Made by a program: the position numbers and the translations under genes. A DNA stretch of 61,547 nucleotides from Acidobacteriota bacterium (GTDB lineage: Bacteria > Acidobacteriota > Blastocatellia > UBA7656). Where the stretch lies: assembly GCA_016201275.1 (NCBI GenBank), contig JACQDB010000029.1, forward strand, positions 1-61,547, in the 5' to 3' direction. Under the pieces are notes generated by a model. That model did not search any database, had not been told where the DNA came from, and worked only from the letters and a program-made list of their open reading frames with translations. This document shows, in pieces, positions 1-9,500 of the stretch (positions are counted from its first letter, which is position 1; each line of letters opens with the position of its first letter).

Positions 1-447
1 ACCACGGGCTAATTTCCGCTGCGCCTTTGGCGCAAAAACGAATTCCCGTGGCGTTACTACAAGCTATTCTCCTGTGCGCCGACGGCGCAAAAACTAAGCG
101 ACCGGCAATTTTCAAACCGGCTGGGTAGATACAAATAATCACAAAAACCCTCATTTTTCAGGCTTTTTAATGATTTTTTTTCAAAAGATATACGCAAACC
201 TACTTAGAGAATATCTTGTTCGCACTTCTATAGACAGGTCGCTTCTGCGGAGTGCATCAAAGGCGCGCTCTCTCATCCTTCAGTATTAATGCGAATCAAG
301 AGTTGAAAATTGTCCGTGTTGAAATCAAAGGATTTATAAACACAGCTTTTGGGGTTTTGCCCAGATGTCGCCTGTAAATCGTTGATTCTTTATTGCTGAT
401 TTCAACTCTTGATTCGCATTATTACTTTTTTAACGCTGCTCGGTTGG
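1..447. other. Left-edge non-coding stretch with small palindromes
   Basis: No gene is supported here. The first 120 bases hold two related small hairpins, each with stem TGCGCC/GGCGCA, a three-base loop and a following AAAAAC (around 39-58 and 76-96). The segment 287-421 is a separate inverted-repeat element, listed on its own. The rest, including an AT-rich run near 150-200, shows nothing recognisable; it may hold the end of a gene outside the window. Confidence 0.5.
287..421. mobile_element. MITE-like element with 22-bp perfect terminal inverted repeats
   Basis: The left end (287-308) reads TAATGCGAATCAAGAGTTGAAA and the right end (400-421) is its exact reverse complement. About 90 bp of non-coding sequence lies between. 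Both ends finish in TA, so this could be a roughly 131-bp element flanked by a TA target duplication, as in IS630/Tc1-type MITEs. The inverted repeats are seen directly. The mobility and the TA reading are inference, as no second copy is in the window. Confidence 0.5.
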
Positions 448-1626
448 TTAATGCTTTTCTGTTGGGTCAACGAAGCGCAGGCCGAGTCGTTCGATGCCGT
501 CTTTGCCGACGAAGCGGGTGACCAGGGTGGCCAGTTTTTCGACGCCGCCTTTGGTGACATAGACCTTGACTAGAGAAAATTTGCTGGGCGGATGCGAAAC
601 GCACACGCGCATCCCCAGTTCGCTGACATCTTCGGTGGTGCCGACTTCGCGGGCAATCAAATGTTTGTCGGCGTCCAAGTATTCCAGGTTAATCAATTGA
701 CTCTTGCGACGACGCGGCGCTTTGCGGCGCTCGCTGCTGGAAATGGATTCGCTTTGAAAAATGCCCCAGGGCTTTTCAAAATAGGCGGCGGGTGGTTGTT
801 CGCCTAAAAATTCCAGCCCCACCAGACTCACCTGATTATCGCGGTGCGTCACTCGGCGCACGATGGCATAAACATCATAGGTGCTTTCAAAAAAGCCGTG
901 ACTTCTGAGCGTTGCTGGCATCGGCATCGAAAGGCTTAAAATCATGCCGCCGCGCACCGGCATACTGAGCGGCAACTGCGTGCCGGACACGCTGACATCT
1001 ACCGATTGCGTCATCTCCTGCCATTTGCCGCCGCCTTGACTGTAGCCGCTGACGCGCACCGGCAAAGACAATTCAAAGCGCTGATGACGACGATGATTCA
1101 CAGCTTCGGGGGCTTCATCCTGTGTCGGCGTTTGCGGTTCTTCCGTAGTCGTTTCTTCGCGTTCAAACAGCGAATCGTCATACTCGGCGCGCCGCGAAAA
1201 ATTCACCAGCACCGAAAAAGCGGTGGAGACTTTTTCAAAGGCGCTGTCTATGGCGAACAACCATTCAGCGGGTTGCGGCAAATTCAAATCGTAATAGGCA
1301 GGATTGAGCAGCGCCGAGGCTCTGGTGTAAGCCAGCTTGATCTCTCCGGTGGTGGACAGCGGGTCAACGCCCAACACTTCATAATGCGTTTGCGCTGCGG
1401 CAATCTGGTCGAGCAGAGCGCGCAGTTCTCGTTGAAACGCCGCTACCTGTTCACTCGAATAGTTGCGCTTGATCGCTTCGCCGGAATTCGATTTGAAGTC
1501 TTCACCCAAGGCTGATTCCCCAATGTGTTCGTGATCCCGAATCGAAATAGGTTCGGATGATACGGCAACAAAATCGTTAGGAGGCTTTAGGATAGTCAAT
1601 GGCTGACGGTTTTGTAAAGTGGGCAA
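448..1626 (-). CDS. DnaJ-like / tandem PilZ domain protein
   Basis: This 392-residue protein has three parts. Residues about 80-150 resemble a J domain (HYEVLGVD, then a helix pair ending RRAEYDDSLF), but the HPD tripeptide needed to stimulate DnaK is missing. A PilZ domain follows from about residue 178, with an RRHQR start and the DVSVSG motif. A second PilZ-like domain from about 298 has RRKAPRRR and DVSELG. RxxxR plus DxSxxG is the known cyclic-di-GMP binding signature, so the protein is probably a cytoplasmic c-di-GMP effector. The start is a TTG codon; GGAAG about seven bases upstream supports it and no upstream ATG fits. Its partner is unknown. The gene stands alone, separated from serC by a palindrome. 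The PilZ call is firm; the J-domain call is moderate. Confidence 0.8.
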   Translation of the reverse strand: MPTLQNRQPLTILKPPNDFVAVSSEPISIRDHEHIGESALGEDFKSNSGEAIKRNYSSEQVAAFQRELRALLDQIAAAQTHYEVLGVDPLSTTGEIKLAYTRASALLNPAYYDLNLPQPAEWLFAIDSAFEKVSTAFSVLVNFSRRAEYDDSLFEREETTTEEPQTPTQDEAPEAVNHRRHQRFELSLPVRVSGYSQGGGKWQEMTQSVDVSVSGTQLPLSMPVRGGMILSLSMPMPATLRSHGFFESTYDVYAIVRRVTHRDNQVSLVGLEFLGEQPPAAYFEKPWGIFQSESISSSERRKAPRRRKSQLINLEYLDADKHLIAREVGTTEDVSELGMRVCVSHPPSKFSLVKVYVTKGGVEKLATLVTRFVGKDGIERLGLRFVDPTEKH

Positions 1627-1823
1627 AGCGAAACTTCCACCCTTAAAATTGAATCCTTATAGATAGATTCGCTTGCCATCATCAAAGTGATTGACCACAA
1701 AAATGAATGACCGCTTGCCGACGCAGAAAACTTTTTTCGCGCCAGAGGAGAAGCGCGGACATCCTTGTCCACACTCCTCCTCTGAACTTGGGGAAGGGGA
1801 AGAAAATATAATCCCAAATTCCC

Positions 1824-1876
1824 GTTGAGCAGCGGTCTCTGACCGCAAGTCCAGCGGCCAGAGACCGCTGCTCGAC
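1824..1876. repeat. Long palindrome of the GTTGAG..GCGGTC family, copy 1
   Basis: An imperfect 23-bp inverted repeat with a short loop runs from GTTGAGCAGCGGTC to GACCGCTGCTCGAC. It lies between the PilZ gene and the serC 3' end and could terminate transcription of serC. Related palindromes lie at 23748-23804, 42524-42556 and 58100-58130, so this is a dispersed repeat and not a single terminator. Confidence 0.7.
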
Positions 1877-1915
1877 GCTATGCTATTTTTTTCCGTTTCC
1901 CTTGCAAGAAACCGA

Positions 1916-3001
1916 TCAACCATTGGTACGCTCGAACTCCTGCATGAATGACACCAGTGCTTCGACGCCGGTTTGCGGGAAGGCGTTATAAATCGAAGCG
2001 CGTATGCCGCCCACCGAGCGATGCCCTTTCAAGCCGTCCAGTCCGGCTTTCGTAGCTTGGGCGACAAACTGTTTTTCCAATTCCTCGCTGGGCAAACGGA
2101 ACGTCACATTCATACGCGAACGGCTGTCGGCAACAGCGTGCGGACGATAAAATTCGGTCGCATCAATCGCGGCATACAACAACGCGGCTTTCGCTTCATT
2201 GCGTTGCGCCATCGTCGCAAGACCGCCTTCGGCCAGCAGCCATTTCAACACCAACCCCATCACGTAAATCGAAAAGACCGGCGGCGTGTTGTACAACGAA
2301 CGCTCTTTGACGTGGGTGTTGTAATCAAGCATGGTGTGCATACCCTGCGGCGAACGCGCCAGCAAATCCTCACGGATGATAACCAAGGTGACGCCTGCCG
2401 GAGCCAGATTTTTCTGCGCCCCTGCATAAATCAATCCATGTTTTTGCACCTCTAGCGGGCGGCTGAAAATATCTGAAGAGGCATCGGCCACCAACGCCAC
2501 GTTGCCGACTGTGGGCGTCTGTTGCCACTGCGTCCCGTACAAAGTGTTGTTCGTGGTGTAGTGAACATAAGCCGCTTCGGGGTCAAGTCGTAGTTCATCG
2601 GGCGTAGGAATGCGGGTGAATTTTTCGCTTTCGGTTGAGGCGGCGACGTTGACTTGACCGCATTTTTGCGCCTCTTTCATAGCCTTTTTCGACCACCCGC
2701 CAGTGATGATGTAATCGGCTTTGCCGTTGGCGGGCAGGAGGTTCATAGGAACCATAGAAAATTGCAGCGACGCGCCGCCCTGTAAAAACAGTACGCGATA
2801 ATTGTCCGGCACGTTGGCCAATTGACGAATGTTGCTTTCGGCATTGACGATGATTTCATCAAAAGTTTTCGAGCGATGGCTGATTTCCATAATGGACATT
2901 CCGACGCCCGGCAGCGCGAGCAAATCACGCTGCACTTCTTCGAGTACCGCTAAAGGTAAAACGGCGGGGCCTGCGGAAAAGTTAAAAATCCGTTCGGTCA
3001 T
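1916..3001 (-). CDS. serC: Phosphoserine aminotransferase
   Basis: A 361-residue class V aminotransferase that would convert 3-phosphohydroxypyruvate and glutamate to phosphoserine and 2-oxoglutarate, the second step of serine synthesis. The N-terminus has the family hallmark NFSAGPAVLP. The PLP lysine lies in YAGAQKNLAPAG, and the C-terminus has GHRSVGGIRASIYNA, typical of SerC. Length matches the family at about 360. The frame extends to an upstream TTG, but the ATG at 3001 is preceded by AAAGGAGAGGG at a good distance and is taken as the start. It lies 24 bp after serA on the same strand, so the two are probably one transcript. Confidence 0.97.
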   Translation of the reverse strand: MTERIFNFSAGPAVLPLAVLEEVQRDLLALPGVGMSIMEISHRSKTFDEIIVNAESNIRQLANVPDNYRVLFLQGGASLQFSMVPMNLLPANGKADYIITGGWSKKAMKEAQKCGQVNVAASTESEKFTRIPTPDELRLDPEAAYVHYTTNNTLYGTQWQQTPTVGNVALVADASSDIFSRPLEVQKHGLIYAGAQKNLAPAGVTLVIIREDLLARSPQGMHTMLDYNTHVKERSLYNTPPVFSIYVMGLVLKWLLAEGGLATMAQRNEAKAALLYAAIDATEFYRPHAVADSRSRMNVTFRLPSEELEKQFVAQATKAGLDGLKGHRSVGGIRASIYNAFPQTGVEALVSFMQEFERTNG

Positions 3002-3025
3002 GACTCCCTCTCCTTTCAAGATTGG

Positions 3026-4228
3026 TTAGAGCTTCAATAAACTGACTTCGATAATATCACGGGACTTCGTTTGAATCGCCGCCACGGTTGCCTCGCTTGC
3101 CGCTTGGTCAAGATGTATGCGGGCGACGGCTGCGACGGCTCCTTCAAAGACGATGTTTTCGGTCTCCTGAACATTGATGCCGGCTTCTTTCAATTGATCG
3201 AAGACGCTGGCCAGCACGCCTACGCGGTCGAAATGACGAACCACCAACATATGCGTAGCCGGAGTTTTCTTTGCCAGATTGACGACATTCGGAGCGCGCC
3301 CCTGGTCTTTGTATTCGGTGATGACGCGCACGGTTTCATGGGCGATGGCCTGTTGCGCCTGATCGGTTGAAGCGCCGATGTGATGCGTGCCGATAACTCC
3401 ATCGAGGTGAAAAATATCGGCCTCGACTATGCCGGTGCCGCCCGCCGGTTCGCCCACGAAAACATCCAATCCGGCGCGTATGCCTTTTTCTTTGATGGCG
3501 TGTTCGAGCGCTGCCTGGTCAACCACTTCGGCGCGTGCGGTGTTGATGAAAAAAGCACCGTCTTTCATCGCCTTGAAAAACGCTGCGTCAATCAGGCCGC
3601 GAGTTTCATCTTTGAGGGCGACGTGAACGCTGATGAGGTCGGCGGCGGCGGCAATTTCGAGTGGCGAATCTTTGCGCTCAACGCCTAATTCTTTCGCGCG
3701 CCCCGGCGTCAACGAACGACTCCACGCGATCACCTTCAGGCCGAAACCGTGAGCGCGTTTGATGACTTCCTGGCCGATTTGCCCAGTGCCAATCAGTCCC
3801 AGCGTCGCGCCGTATAAGCCTTTCGCCTTGCTGTATTCTTTCTTGTTCCAGCGGCCTTGTTTGAGGTCGTGGGTGTTGTGCGGGATTCTTCTATCCAGCG
3901 CCAGCATCAAAGCGAAGGCGAGTTCGGCCACGGCTATAGCATTTTTGCCGGGGCAATTGGCAACGTAGATGCCGCGTGCCGAAGCGGTCTTCACATCTAT
4001 GTTGTTGTAACCGGCTCCGGCGCGCACCACTAAACTCAAGCGCCCGGCTTCTAGCATCGCGCCACTGACCACCGTGCCGCGCACCACCAGCACATCAGCT
4101 TGTGAAGATTCGATGGCTTGTAACAAGGCGTCGTCTTTGGCATCGGGTTCATAAACGACTTCACAATTGGCCTGCTTCAAAGCGTCTATGCCGCTGCCTT
4201 CAAATTTATCGGCGATGAGAACTTTCAT
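3026..4228 (-). CDS. serA: D-3-phosphoglycerate dehydrogenase with ACT domain
   Basis: This 400-residue protein would oxidise 3-phosphoglycerate to 3-phosphohydroxypyruvate with NAD, the committed step of serine synthesis. It has the 2-hydroxyacid dehydrogenase fold: VRAGAGYNNID near residue 90, the Rossmann loop LGLIGTGQIGQEV near 145, and INTARAEVVD near 230. The catalytic histidine is in GTHHIGAST; most relatives have TPHIGAS. Residues about 325-400 form an ACT domain, which usually gives serine feedback control in this family. It is shorter than the 530-residue form with an intervening domain. It heads a likely serA-serC operon, and a DUF1015 gene lies upstream on the same strand beyond a repeat hairpin. 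Confidence 0.96.
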   Translation of the reverse strand: MKVLIADKFEGSGIDALKQANCEVVYEPDAKDDALLQAIESSQADVLVVRGTVVSGAMLEAGRLSLVVRAGAGYNNIDVKTASARGIYVANCPGKNAIAVAELAFALMLALDRRIPHNTHDLKQGRWNKKEYSKAKGLYGATLGLIGTGQIGQEVIKRAHGFGLKVIAWSRSLTPGRAKELGVERKDSPLEIAAAADLISVHVALKDETRGLIDAAFFKAMKDGAFFINTARAEVVDQAALEHAIKEKGIRAGLDVFVGEPAGGTGIVEADIFHLDGVIGTHHIGASTDQAQQAIAHETVRVITEYKDQGRAPNVVNLAKKTPATHMLVVRHFDRVGVLASVFDQLKEAGINVQETENIVFEGAVAAVARIHLDQAASEATVAAIQTKSRDIIEVSLLKL

Positions 4229-4244
4229 TTTTACCTCACGGGGA

Positions 4245-4352
4245 GTTACTGGTTACTGGTTACTGGTTACTGGTTACTGGTTACTGGTTACTTGCCATCC
4301 GCAAATCACAAATCACAAATCACCAGTAACCAGTAACCAGTAACCAGTAACC
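4245..4352. repeat. Inverted tandem-heptamer hairpin (GTTACTG type)
   Basis: Six copies of GTTACTG in direct tandem plus a partial seventh (4245-4291) face four copies of the complementary heptamer (4323-4352). The arms can pair into a long stem. The loop between them holds a second tandem heptamer, AAATCAC, about three times. It fills the gap between serA and the DUF1015 gene. Two other loci in the window have the same architecture with different heptamers (25054-25268 and 28231-28367). Confidence 0.8.
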
Positions 4353-4357
4353 AAGAA

Positions 4358-5584
4358 CTAAATCAAATGACTCAACAAGCCATCGCGCAGCTTTGGCTCG
4401 AACCAGGTAGATTTGGGCGGCATGATTTGATTGGCATCCGACACCGCAATCAATTCATCGAGCGACACCGGATAAAGCGAAAAGCCTGCGGCGGCGCGGC
4501 CTTCATTGACCGCTTTTTCCAACGCCTCGGTGCCGCGTATGCCGCCGACAAAATCTATGCGCTTGTCGGTGCGAACATCTTTGATGCCCAACACAGAGTC
4601 CAACACATATTCCTGCAAAACGCTGACATCGAGCGCCCGTATAGGGTCATCCTTATCCACCACTTCGGGTCGTATGGTTATCCACCTCGCGCCGATGTAC
4701 ATACAGATTTCGCCTTTATGCACAGGCCGATTATAGCCCGGTTCGATGACCACAAAATCTTTTACCAAAGCGTCGAGGAACTGGCCTTCGCTGAGGCCGT
4801 GCAAATCTTTCACCAGCCGGTTGTACGGCAGAATTTGCAACTGCTCGGCGGGGAACAACACGGTTAGAAAATAGTTGTACTCTTCGTCGCCGCTGTGATG
4901 AGGATTTTGTTCGCGCAAGGTGGCGCGGGCGCGGCTGGCGCTGGCGGCGCGATGATGACCGTCGGCAATGTAGAGCAGCGGCACGGCTCCGAAAGCTTGC
5001 ACAACCGCTTGAGTGGCGGCATCCGTCATACGCCAGATAGTGTGTTTGACGCCATCCGGAGCCGTGAAATCAAAAAGTGCGTTCGCCTCTTTGCTGTCGT
5101 CAACCAGGCGGTTGAGGTCGTCGCGTCCGCGATAGGTCAGAAACACCGGCCCAGTTTGCGCTCGCAATGAAATCATGTGGCGAGTGCGGTCGTCCTCTTT
5201 ATCTTTGCGCGTGCGTTCGTGTTTGCGAATGGTGTCGTTGTCATAGTCGTCAAGCGCACAACAGGCGGCGATGCCGGTTTGCGCGTGCTTGCCCATTTGC
5301 AAACGATAAACATAGAGGCTGGGAGTTTCTTCAACGACGAGCGGCGCGGCGGTTTTCAATTTCTCGAAATTGGTTACGGCTCTTTCATAGACCGCATCGG
5401 CATAGGGATTGATGTCATCCACAAGTTCGAGTTCGGGGCGCGAAACGCGCAGAAAACTCAACGGATTGTTAGCGGCCAGCGCACGGGCTTCCGCCGTATT
5501 GACGACATCGTAAGGCACAGCGGAAACTTGCGCGGCCTGGTCGGGACGTGGAAGCAGAGCGCGAAACGGGCGAATGGTTGCCAT
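4358..5584 (-). CDS. DUF1015 family protein
   Basis: A 408-residue soluble protein matching DUF1015 in length and in landmarks: the N-terminal IRPFRALLP, AVPYDVVNT near residue 25, NPLSFLRVSRPE near 40, the charged KHERTRKDKEDDR near 120, and IADGHHRAASASRA near 210, which looks like an active-site or ligand loop. The family function is not settled as far as I know; it is distantly annotated with ParB/sulfiredoxin-like folds. It sits next to serA-serC on the same strand, which suggests, without proving, a role in serine or phosphoserine metabolism. The ATG at 5584 is preferred over the one two codons upstream because GGAG lies eight bases before it. Confidence 0.85.
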   Translation of the reverse strand: MATIRPFRALLPRPDQAAQVSAVPYDVVNTAEARALAANNPLSFLRVSRPELELVDDINPYADAVYERAVTNFEKLKTAAPLVVEETPSLYVYRLQMGKHAQTGIAACCALDDYDNDTIRKHERTRKDKEDDRTRHMISLRAQTGPVFLTYRGRDDLNRLVDDSKEANALFDFTAPDGVKHTIWRMTDAATQAVVQAFGAVPLLYIADGHHRAASASRARATLREQNPHHSGDEEYNYFLTVLFPAEQLQILPYNRLVKDLHGLSEGQFLDALVKDFVVIEPGYNRPVHKGEICMYIGARWITIRPEVVDKDDPIRALDVSVLQEYVLDSVLGIKDVRTDKRIDFVGGIRGTEALEKAVNEGRAAAGFSLYPVSLDELIAVSDANQIMPPKSTWFEPKLRDGLLSHLI

Positions 5585-5881
5585 AATCATTTCTCCAAAA
5601 AAATATCATAACGAGTGCCGCTCACACGGCAAACAAGTCGCGTTGTGAATCAGCAGGTTTGAAGGTGAATGCTATGCCGCAAGCGCAGGGCTGTCAACTG
5701 TGTGACTTTCGCCTGATGATTGGCAATGGCGCGAGTCGGCGTGAAAAACAGCGGCGCATTCTATGGCGTTCCAGAAAATCTCTTGGTCAAAAATCAGGCA
5801 AGGAGTTTGGCGATTTCGCTTACTGGAAGCGCGTACCTACTTGTTCGCCTGAATTCGCAATGCGGATGAAATCAAGCGCAA

Positions 5882-5920
5882 CCCTGTACGGGCGACCCTG
5901 CGGTGGTCGCCCGTACAGGG
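5882..5920. repeat. GTACGGGCGACC palindrome, short form
   Basis: A perfect 16-bp inverted repeat (CCCTGTACGGGCGACC and its complement) surrounds CTGCGGT. The same sequence, including the trailing CATGGGAAAAT, recurs at 40822-40924, where an extra inverted segment is present in the middle. Confidence 0.75.
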
Positions 5921-5970
5921 CATGGGAAAATCACTCAAGTCTTGCACTTGATTTCATCCACCATCCTGAA

Positions 5971-6486
5971 CTCGACTTTGTACATTTTCAGAGGCGAACC
6001 AGTCTTGCCAATCCCCCCGATGGCAATCGGGGGATGCTTAAAGCCCAACCTACAAAACGCCGCGCAACATCTACTAATCCCCCCGATGGCAATCGGGGGA
6101 TAGTTAAAGTCCAACCTACGAAACACCGCCAACGAGAAACGAATCCCCCCGATGGAAATCGGGGGATGGTTAAAGTCCAACCTTGCACTTTGCTTGCTTG
6201 GTGTGTAGGCTGGACTTTAACCATCCCCCAACTGCCGTTGGGGGGATTCAGACGAATGGCCAAACCGCCTCGGCTCCCGTTGGGGGGATTCAGATGAATT
6301 GCCTCACTGCCTCGGCTCTCCATTGGTAGATTTTTTAGTGGCGAAGCAGCCTGATTTCATTGGCTTTTTCAACCCTTGGAATGATTGAACCTCAGCTTGT
6401 TGAGGTGAGGTTCAATCATTCCAAGCGCGCACCGCAACGTCAGCCCTTGATTAGTGTTGTTCAATCTGAAATTGTACAAAGTCGAG
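5971..6486. mobile_element. 516-bp non-autonomous element with 22-bp TIRs and a stem-loop array
   Basis: The left end CTCGACTTTGTACATTTTCA (5971 onward) recurs inverted at the right end (6465-6486) with one mismatch over 22 bp. Inside are four full stem-loops (about 6013, 6079, 6144 and 6224) and remnants. Each has a stem CCCCCGAT/ATCGGGGG or CCCCCAAC/GTTGGGGG and usually a GGCA/TGCC loop, followed by TTAAAGTCCAACCT. The array flips orientation at about 6190. Positions 6346-6486 contain a 140-bp segment with its own palindrome (CTTGGAATGATTGAAC). About 300 bp of this element recurs inverted at 61197-61500. No open frame looks real. Mobility is inference. Confidence 0.65.
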
Positions 6487-6525
6487 CTTAACGGCGGTCA
6501 CGCATACCTACGATCAGGCGATGCG

Positions 6526-9500
6526 TTATCGGGTCATCACTTTGACGGCGTTCAAATAGTCCGCGAGTTTGTTATTCCAGAGCAGAATTTCCGGCGCGTT
6601 CTGCTCTTTGGCGGCGGCTTCGATGTGTTTGCCAATCAGCGAAATCTCTTCAAAGCCGTAGCCCATGCCGCAGCCTTTCATATCGTGTCCCAGCGTGTAG
6701 AGGACCGAATAATTATGCTCCTCAATCATCGCCCTGATCTTCTGCACATCATCGCGGCGACCTTCCAAAAACTCTGGCACCAGATCGGCGATGTCTTCGT
6801 CCACATAGACGCAAACCTCGGCGGCGGCAACTGGCTCGACGGTCTCGGCCAAGGGTTCGCAGATTGGCATTTCAACTTGCACGGTTGCCGCGATGTCGGC
6901 CTTCTCTACGGCCTTGATGTCGGCCTGTGGCAACGGCGCTGGCACGCAGGCGGCGCGCAAATTGCGATCAATCACTTCCAGAATATTCTGTTTGCGTAGA
7001 GGCTTGGCCACATAATCGGAGCAGCCGCTGGCCAAACATTTCTGCTTTTCTTCGAGGCCATCGTGACCGGTCATGGCAATCACCGGCAACTGCTCGAAGC
7101 CGCCCAACTGACGTATGGCGGTGGCCGTCGCATAGCCATTCAGCACCGGCATTTCCATATCCAGCAACACCAGCGACACCCAATGACGTTTCAGAAACTC
7201 CAACCCCTGTTGGCCGTTGTGCGCGAAGAAGAGTTGATATTCGGCCTCTTTCAAATAGTTTTTAATCAGGATGTGACTGGGCGCTGAATCATCCACAATC
7301 AACACCACAGGGCGTTTGTCCAACCACTGGTTGACGATGTTGAGCAATAACTTGCGATTGACCGGTTTGGAGAGATATTCATTCATGCCATTTTCGATAC
7401 ATTTTTCGCGGTAGCCTTCGATGGCGTGCGCCGTCAAAGCGACGATGGGCGTCGGGCGCTGATGGCGCTGCTTCTCCATTTTGCGAATCTCGGCGGTGGC
7501 GGTGATGCCATCCATCAAGGGCATTTGAATATCCATGAGAATCAAATCATAAATCCGCTCGCGGCTGTATTCGACCGCCAGCTTGCCGTTTTCGGCAATC
7601 TCGACCGCGTAACCGGCGCTCTCCAAAATGCGGCGTGCAAGATGTTGATTGGCGGGATTGTCTTCGACTACCAGAATCGCGTAACGATGCGGTTCGGCGT
7701 GCAATTGATTTTTCGGCGCGGCTTCGACGATGGTCGCAGGCGGCGCAGGCGGCGCTTTCCGGGTCGGCAGCGCTTGTGTCAACGCCTGCTGCAAACGCGC
7801 TTTCAATACCGGCTTGCTCAACGGTTCGCCAATATGTAATTCCTGCATCAACGCGGCGTCTTCCATACCCAGAGGCGACATCAAGATCAGTCGCGTATGA
7901 GCATAGTTAGGCAGCCGACGAAGCGTTCGGGCAAGCTCGACGCCATCCATACCGGGCATTACTTTATCCAGCAGAATCACGTCATAGGCCGCCCCTTCAG
8001 CCTGCAACATTTCTAACGCCTGTGAGCCTCGGCGCGCACTGGCGACGGTCAATCCCAAAGCTTGCAGCAGGCGCGTCAGTTGCGTCAGGCTGCTGGAATT
8101 ATCATCCACGACCAGTGCGCGATAGTCGCAAAACGCTTCAACTTTGCCTGACGCTTCGCAGCCTTCGACGAGGGCAAAAGGCAGGCGACAATAAAATGTG
8201 CTGCCTTTGCCGCCTTCGCTGTCAAACCACAAACGCCCGTTCAGTTTTTCGGCCAGCAATTTGGAAATGCTCAAGCCCAACCCGGAGCCGCCGTATTTGC
8301 GCGTCGTCGAATTGTCGGCCTGATAAAATTTCTCGAAGACTTTATCCCTATGCTGTGCAGCGATGCCGATGCCGGTGTCGGCAACCGTAATGGCCAATTC
8401 AACGGTTTCAGCGTCCGCCGATTCCAACGCCTCTAGGGTAATGACGACTTCGCCGACCTCTGTAAATTTGAGCGCGTTGCCGACCAGATTCAAGAGTATC
8501 TGGCGGAAGCGATTGGGATCGCCCAGCACCCGCAAGGGCAAGGCGTCACCGATATTGCAGACCAATTCGAGGCGCTTGGAGACGGCGCGCACGCTCAACA
8601 TTTCCGCCACTCCTTCGACAATCTCTGCGGGATTAAAGGCGAGTTTATCTAGGTCCATTTGTCCGCCTTCGATCTTGGAAAAATCCAAAATGTCGTTAAT
8701 CAGATAGAGCAGCGCTTCGGAGTTGGTTTGCACGGTCTTCAAATATTCATACTGTTCTGGCGTCAGTTTGGTATGCAAGGCTAAATCGGTCATGCCGATG
8801 ATGGCATTCAAAGGAGTGCGAATTTCGTGGCTCATCACGGCGAGGAACTGGCTCTTGGCAACGCTGGCGGCCTCGGCGGCGACCATCGCTTGACATAAGG
8901 CTTCCTCTTTATTCATGCGCTCCGTAATTTCGGTCTGCACGGCGATAAACTGTAGCACCTCCCCGGCTTCGTTCAAGACCGGAGAGATATTCATAGAGAC
9001 CCAATGCGGCTCGCCATTTTTCCGATATTGCAGAATTTCTACAGTAAAATTAATCTTTGCCTGTAGCGCCTCATCCAAGTGCCTCAAGGTTTCGCTGTCG
9101 GCATCCGGGCCGATTAAAATCTCTCGCGGCATTCTGCCGCGCATCTCTTCCAAGCTATAGCCGGTCATCCGCGTAAAGGCATCGTTGACCCACTCGATTT
9201 GCTGCCGATGATTGGTAATCAACACTGCATTGTCCGTCTTGCTGGCGACCAGCGACAAGGTCGCCACTTCCTGCTCGGCCTGTTTGCGTTTCTGCTCGTT
9301 GCGATAAGCCTGCAACAGATTGCCGCAGGCCGCTGTGAAGGGCTGTAAAAATTCCAACAGCGCATCATCGAAACCGTCGGCGCGGTCGGCCAAGCCCAAC
9401 ATCCCTATCATCTCGTCGCCGCAATAAATCGGCAACGCCAGCACCGCTCTGAATTCCAAAGCGCCTCGGATAAATTCAGCCACCGGGCTTACCAAGGGGG

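Larger units (their letters stand above)
5585..6525. other. Repeat-filled non-coding region of about 940 bp
   Basis: Apparent open frames on both strands here are translations of repeats (recurrent NPPDGNRG-type peptides) and are not called as genes. From left to right it holds about 300 bp without clear features, a 16-bp perfect palindrome around a 7-base loop (5882-5920), and the 516-bp element 5971-6486 listed separately. It separates the upstream side of the DUF1015 gene from the hybrid-kinase 3' end. Confidence 0.7.

Noticed and set aside
5659-6323. Open frames on both strands giving NPPDGNRG-type repeated peptides
   Set aside because: They are translations of the stem-loop repeat and its spacers in several frames, with no ribosome site or known domain; they are better explained as non-coding repeats.
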